From contig NZ_QGDU01000013.1 in NCBI RefSeq assembly GCF_003149045.1, positions 29,394 to 93,393 of the forward strand: a DNA stretch of 64,000 nt, given 5' to 3'. The translations under genes were made by a program, and so were the position numbers. Of this stretch, positions 61,258-64,000 are shown piece after piece. Origin of the DNA: Fibrobacter sp. UWR4 (GTDB lineage: Bacteria; Fibrobacterota; Fibrobacteria; Fibrobacterales; Fibrobacteraceae). The stretch's first letter is position 1; each line of letters begins with the position of its first letter. The notes under the pieces were generated by a model. It was not told the DNA's origin and did no database searches. It saw nothing but the letters and a program-made list of their open reading frames with translations.

Positions 61258-61331
61258 ACCCACAATATAGTTTATTTATTGATTTTCATAGCAGTAAAGA
61301 CTATAAATCCATCAACCGTTTCTACTATGAA

Positions 61332-61988
61332 TTAGTGTTTAAAGCAAAGATGAGATTCTAAAAATTCTGTCTTTTCTTTTTCGGTAAAATTACCGCGACA
61401 GACCCTGATTCCGTCAGCCGCATTAATTCCCATGGCCACCAGTCCCGTGGTTCCTCCGATAACCGTACCAACAGAAGTTCCTACGACAAAACCAATGGGC
61501 AACAAGGCAAACATCAAGGAACCTACAACAGGATTAGCGACAAAGGTATTCTCAGCTACGTTAAAAAAGAAATATCCTCCCCAATAGAGCCCCTTTTGGG
61601 CGCCCCCGGACAAATGATCCAGAAAAACCGATCCGTTGCTTTTGGGAGTCCAAGTTTCTGTTCCATCCGCACAAATCTGAATTTTATCCATGGGTATGGA
61701 AACAACATTCATTGAATCATTTGTTACGAACTTCAGAGCATCTTCCCCATAACTATAACAATAGCTGCTCGTCTTGAAAAAAGTAACCTGCGAACCATAC
61801 TCATATCGGAAGGTCATCTCATCGCCATGCTGGGTGGCTGACAGGTAGGCGTTCAAATCACTCTTGTCTATAGGTTCTGCGTCCGACAAATTTCCTGAGT
61901 TTTCGCTTATTGTACCAACTTTTGGTGAGCCAGAACAGCCCAAAATACAACAAGCCACACAGATAAAAAACAAATTCAGGCATTTCAC
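61332..61988 (-). CDS. Lipoprotein of unknown function with Gly-rich hydrophobic segment
   Basis: A 218-residue lipoprotein. The GTG start at 61988 is chosen over GTG 61997 because aggag lies about 10 bp upstream; it gives a compact signal with lipobox CILGC. The middle is polar with several Cys (SSYCYSYGE, IQICADG), and residues 150-190 are strongly hydrophobic and Gly-rich (LLPIGFVVGTSVGTVIGGTT), a glycine-zipper-like segment. The end has CRGNFTEKEK. No function can be given. Confidence 0.7.
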   Translation of the reverse strand: MKCLNLFFICVACCILGCSGSPKVGTISENSGNLSDAEPIDKSDLNAYLSATQHGDEMTFRYEYGSQVTFFKTSSYCYSYGEDALKFVTNDSMNVVSIPMDKIQICADGTETWTPKSNGSVFLDHLSGGAQKGLYWGGYFFFNVAENTFVANPVVGSLMFALLPIGFVVGTSVGTVIGGTTGLVAMGINAADGIRVCRGNFTEKEKTEFLESHLCFKH

Positions 61989-62040
61989 AGTCAGCACTCC
62001 TAACCATCCTTAATCTACAAATTTTTCTACATTTCGGCTT

Positions 62041-63060
62041 ATGAATATTGATTTCAACCGCAGATTGTCTATCGCCCCGATGCTGGATTGCACCGACCGC
62101 CACGAACGTTATTTTTTGCGTTTGATTTCAAAACATACTTTGCTGTACAGCGAAATGGTAGTGACCCATGCACTGCTCCACGCTAAGCCCGAAATGTTCT
62201 TGGGACATGAGGAATTCGAATACCCTGCCGTGCTGCAGCTGGGCGGAAGCAATCCCGCCGATTTGGCCAAGTGCAGCAAGATGGTGGAAGCCGCCGGTTT
62301 CCAGGAAGTGAACCTGAATTGCGGCTGCCCCTCGGACCGCGTGCAGAGCGGAAGTTTCGGCGCCTGCCTCATGAAAGACAAAAACCTGGTGGCCGACTGT
62401 TTCAAGGCCATGCAGGATGCCGTCAACATTCCCGTTTCCATCAAGTGCCGCATCGGCGTGGATGAATTCGACAGTTGGGATTTCTTTAGGGATTTTGTCG
62501 GCACCATCGCTGACGCAGGCTGCAAGTACTTTATTATTCACGCCCGCAAGGCCTGGCTGAAAGGTTTAAGCCCCAAGGAGAACCGCGAAGTTCCTCCCCT
62601 GCATTATGAGTTTGTTCATAAACTGAAAGCAGAAATGCCTCAGCTGAATATTGCTATCAACGGCGGCATCCGCAGCATGGACCAGGTGCTAGCCCACCTG
62701 AATGGCGACCCCACTTCTGCTGGCACGGGTGTGGCGCTGGATGGCGTCATGGTGGGTCGCGAACCTTACGAAAATCCCTGGTTCCTGCACGACGCTGACG
62801 AACGCGTTTTCGGAGATACCGCTCCCGCAGCCAAGTCCCGCAAGGCCGTCCTTGAAGCATACCTACCCTATGTAGAAAAGCAGTTCGCCGAAGGTTGCCC
62901 CGCCACCATCCTGGTGAAGCACATCTACGGCCTTTTCGCAGGCCTCCCCGGCGCCCGCAAGTTCCGCCAGATGCTCAGCGAAGGCGCCCCCCGCGCCCGC
63001 GAATACGGCGGCCCCGCAGAACTGATCCGCAAGGCCATGGAATTGGTGGTGGAAGAATAA
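62041..63060 (+). CDS. dusA: tRNA-dihydrouridine synthase A
   Basis: FMN enzyme that reduces uridine in the tRNA D-loop. The 339 residues show the DusA form: SIAPMLDCTDRHERYFLRL at the N-terminus, catalytic Cys in NLNCGCPSDRVQSGSFGACL (about 100), HARKAWLKGLSPKENREVPP (DusA-specific) and the FMN-binding INGGIRSM and GVMVGREPYENPW segments. It stands alone and ends with a strong terminator facing the nuclease gene. Confidence 0.96.
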   Translation: MNIDFNRRLSIAPMLDCTDRHERYFLRLISKHTLLYSEMVVTHALLHAKPEMFLGHEEFEYPAVLQLGGSNPADLAKCSKMVEAAGFQEVNLNCGCPSDRVQSGSFGACLMKDKNLVADCFKAMQDAVNIPVSIKCRIGVDEFDSWDFFRDFVGTIADAGCKYFIIHARKAWLKGLSPKENREVPPLHYEFVHKLKAEMPQLNIAINGGIRSMDQVLAHLNGDPTSAGTGVALDGVMVGREPYENPWFLHDADERVFGDTAPAAKSRKAVLEAYLPYVEKQFAEGCPATILVKHIYGLFAGLPGARKFRQMLSEGAPRAREYGGPAELIRKAMELVVEE

Positions 63061-63065
63061 GCAAG

Positions 63066-63097
63066 AAAAACTCCAGTGCAATGCACCGGAGTTTTTC
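63066..63097. terminator. Bidirectional terminator after dusA
   Basis: aaaaactccagtgc pairs with gcaccggagttttt (one mismatch). A and T runs on both sides serve both convergent genes. Confidence 0.85.
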
Positions 63098-63106
63098 TTA
63101 TCAACT

Positions 63107-64000
63107 TTATACCTTTTCAGCGGCGATTTTGTCCGCTAGTTCCTGCACTTTTTCAAGGGGCAACTTGAGAACCAGGGAAACTTTTTCTACGGAATCTCCG
63201 TAACGAAGGAGCGCTTCGGCGTCACCCAGTCTCGCTTCTTCACGGCCTTCGCGGCGGGCGGTTCCGATGCGTGTACTGATTTCAGCTTCTGTGACCATAC
63301 CTGCTGCAATCTCCGTGATAAAGTTCTTCTCGAGGGCGTTTACTGCCAGACGGCTGTAAACATCCGCAATGACGGGATCCTTCGTCTTGGGGGCGTCCTT
63401 CGCCGAGGCCATCTTGGTGAAAAGCTCCAGCCATTCCGTCTCGGCAGTGTTCAGGTTCAGAACCTTCGCATCCACCTTGCTCAAGTCAATGACAATATAC
63501 TTTTTTTTATTGTATACCGGCAAGGCGTCAGGATTACCCAGGCTGGAAAAACGGAACAATCCCAGTTCCTCACGGTAGTTTTCGCAGAAATCCACCGGAA
63601 AGTTACAGATCCATACGCTGTAGGTACTGGGCATCAAATAGGGATGGTCTTCCTTCTCAGTCGCGGTGCGCTGACTATCGAAATGAATCTTAGATTCAAT
63701 GGAAAGCTGGTCGGCATAAAGTTCCACACGATCTGCAAAATCCTCGTGGGACGCCCGCTGCATCTCCAGGTCAATAAACTCGTTGTTGTTCAGCTTGGCG
63801 TGAACATCGAAACGCACTTCCTCCACGTCAATTCCGGAAGTTAGCGTCGATGCAGGCTTCTTGCGTTCGATGCTTACAATCTTCCGCTCCTCGGGCAGGT
63901 GCAAGATTGCGTTCAAGAAATGGATTAGAGTCGCATCCTTCGAAAAGATTTCCTTGAAGACCCTGTCCCGGGTCGGATCCAGGAACGTATGCTGCTTTAA
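63107..64000 (-). CDS. Rpn-family PD-(D/E)xK nuclease (transposase-like), cut at the window edge
   Basis: The 5' end lies beyond the window: the frame stays open to 64000 with FLDPTRDRVFKEIFSKDATL and IHFLNAILHLPEERKIVSIE, the classic N-terminus of the Rpn/PDDEXK_2 family. The active site pieces are visible as VDVEEVRFDVHAKL with D and E residues and FIDLEMQRASHEDF, giving the D...ExQ pattern of the family. The C-terminal helical region (RREGREEARLGDAEALLRYG) is typical. These proteins act as recombination-promoting nucleases; copy numbers vary widely between strains, so lateral spread is likely. Confidence 0.88.
   Translation of the reverse strand, partial: LKQHTFLDPTRDRVFKEIFSKDATLIHFLNAILHLPEERKIVSIERKKPASTLTSGIDVEEVRFDVHAKLNNNEFIDLEMQRASHEDFADRVELYADQLSIESKIHFDSQRTATEKEDHPYLMPSTYSVWICNFPVDFCENYREELGLFRFSSLGNPDALPVYNKKKYIVIDLSKVDAKVLNLNTAETEWLELFTKMASAKDAPKTKDPVIADVYSRLAVNALEKNFITEIAAGMVTEAEISTRIGTARREGREEARLGDAEALLRYGDSVEKVSLVLKLPLEKVQELADKIAAEKV

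Overview
The window reads as a chromosomal segment of a Fibrobacter-type bacterium (phylum Fibrobacterota), inferred from gene content only. The best markers are a protein carrying the Fibrobacter succinogenes major paralogous domain (4949-6070), a secreted GH9 cellulase with a basic C-terminal tail (34447-36336), Ser-rich linkers, many signal-peptide beta-barrel proteins ending in an aromatic residue, FlgD-Ig-like C-terminal modules next to a PorV-like barrel, and an EF-G of the mitochondrial EFG1/spd type. Coding density is high, genes sit on both strands in short operons, and no rRNA, phage, integrase or CRISPR array is visible.

Layout. 1-4.5 kb: tRNA-Leu, an envelope protein, panD, an envelope pair, rsfS-argS. 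4.9-6.1 kb: the Fibrobacter paralogous-domain protein on the minus strand. 6.2-13.6 kb: purU, a membrane protein, pyrE, a lipoprotein/outer-membrane pair, a DEAD-box helicase, map and two unknowns. 13.7-16.3 kb: fusA, then an unusual array of hairpins and terminators, a candidate minus-strand ncRNA and a phased array of inverted sites. 16.6-18.7 kb: mazG and dprA start back to back, then an ftsB-like gene. 18.9-19.4 kb: three tandem 150-bp palindromic units. 19.4-23.6 kb: RND efflux pump and lipoprotein adaptor. 23.7-26 kb: two DUF5683-like envelope proteins. 26.1-27.2 kb: rpsF-rpsR-rplI. 27.3-30.2 kb: a barrel protein and two paralogous unknown membrane proteins. 30.3-34.3 kb: trpS, a 27-aa membrane microprotein, a DMT permease, nhaC-like antiporter with a 56-aa leader gene. 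34.4-38.4 kb: GH9 cellulase, coaE, DMT permease, mscL. 38.5-38.9 kb: duplicated multi-hairpin elements. 38.9-43.4 kb: recF, PorV-like barrel, propeller protein with FlgD-like tail, lolA-like gene. 43.6-48.5 kb: barrel, OpgC-like acyltransferase, TPR lipoprotein, divergent glycogen-synthase-like GT5. 48.55-49.3 kb: tRNA with CAT anticodon and an AT-rich region with a MITE-like inverted repeat. 49.3-53.7 kb: ROK regulator, carboxynorspermidine dehydrogenase and speA. 53.8-64 kb: diguanylate cyclase, nudC, sfsA, tRNA-Gly(CCC), HAD phosphatase, unknowns, aspartoacylase-like, dusA, and an Rpn-family nuclease cut by the window end.

How the genes work together. The core genes are translation and housekeeping (argS, trpS, fusA, rsfS, rpsF/rpsR/rplI, map, dusA), nucleotide and cofactor metabolism (panD and coaE both in CoA synthesis, purU, pyrE, mazG, nudC), DNA uptake and repair (dprA, recF), and polyamine synthesis (speA plus carboxynorspermidine dehydrogenase). 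The accessory layer is envelope: cellulase, possible type IX-like secretion partners, RND efflux, lipoproteins and barrels. The most unusual material is intergenic: several families of modular, highly structured repeats, a 7-bp tandem repeat element placed exactly at stop codons, and an operator-like array with half-sites phased at about 84 bp. No defence island or other complete new system is evident; the strongest candidates for undescribed biology are these intergenic elements, the candidate ncRNA at about 16.2-16.3 kb and the paralogous membrane-protein pair at 28.2-30.2 kb.
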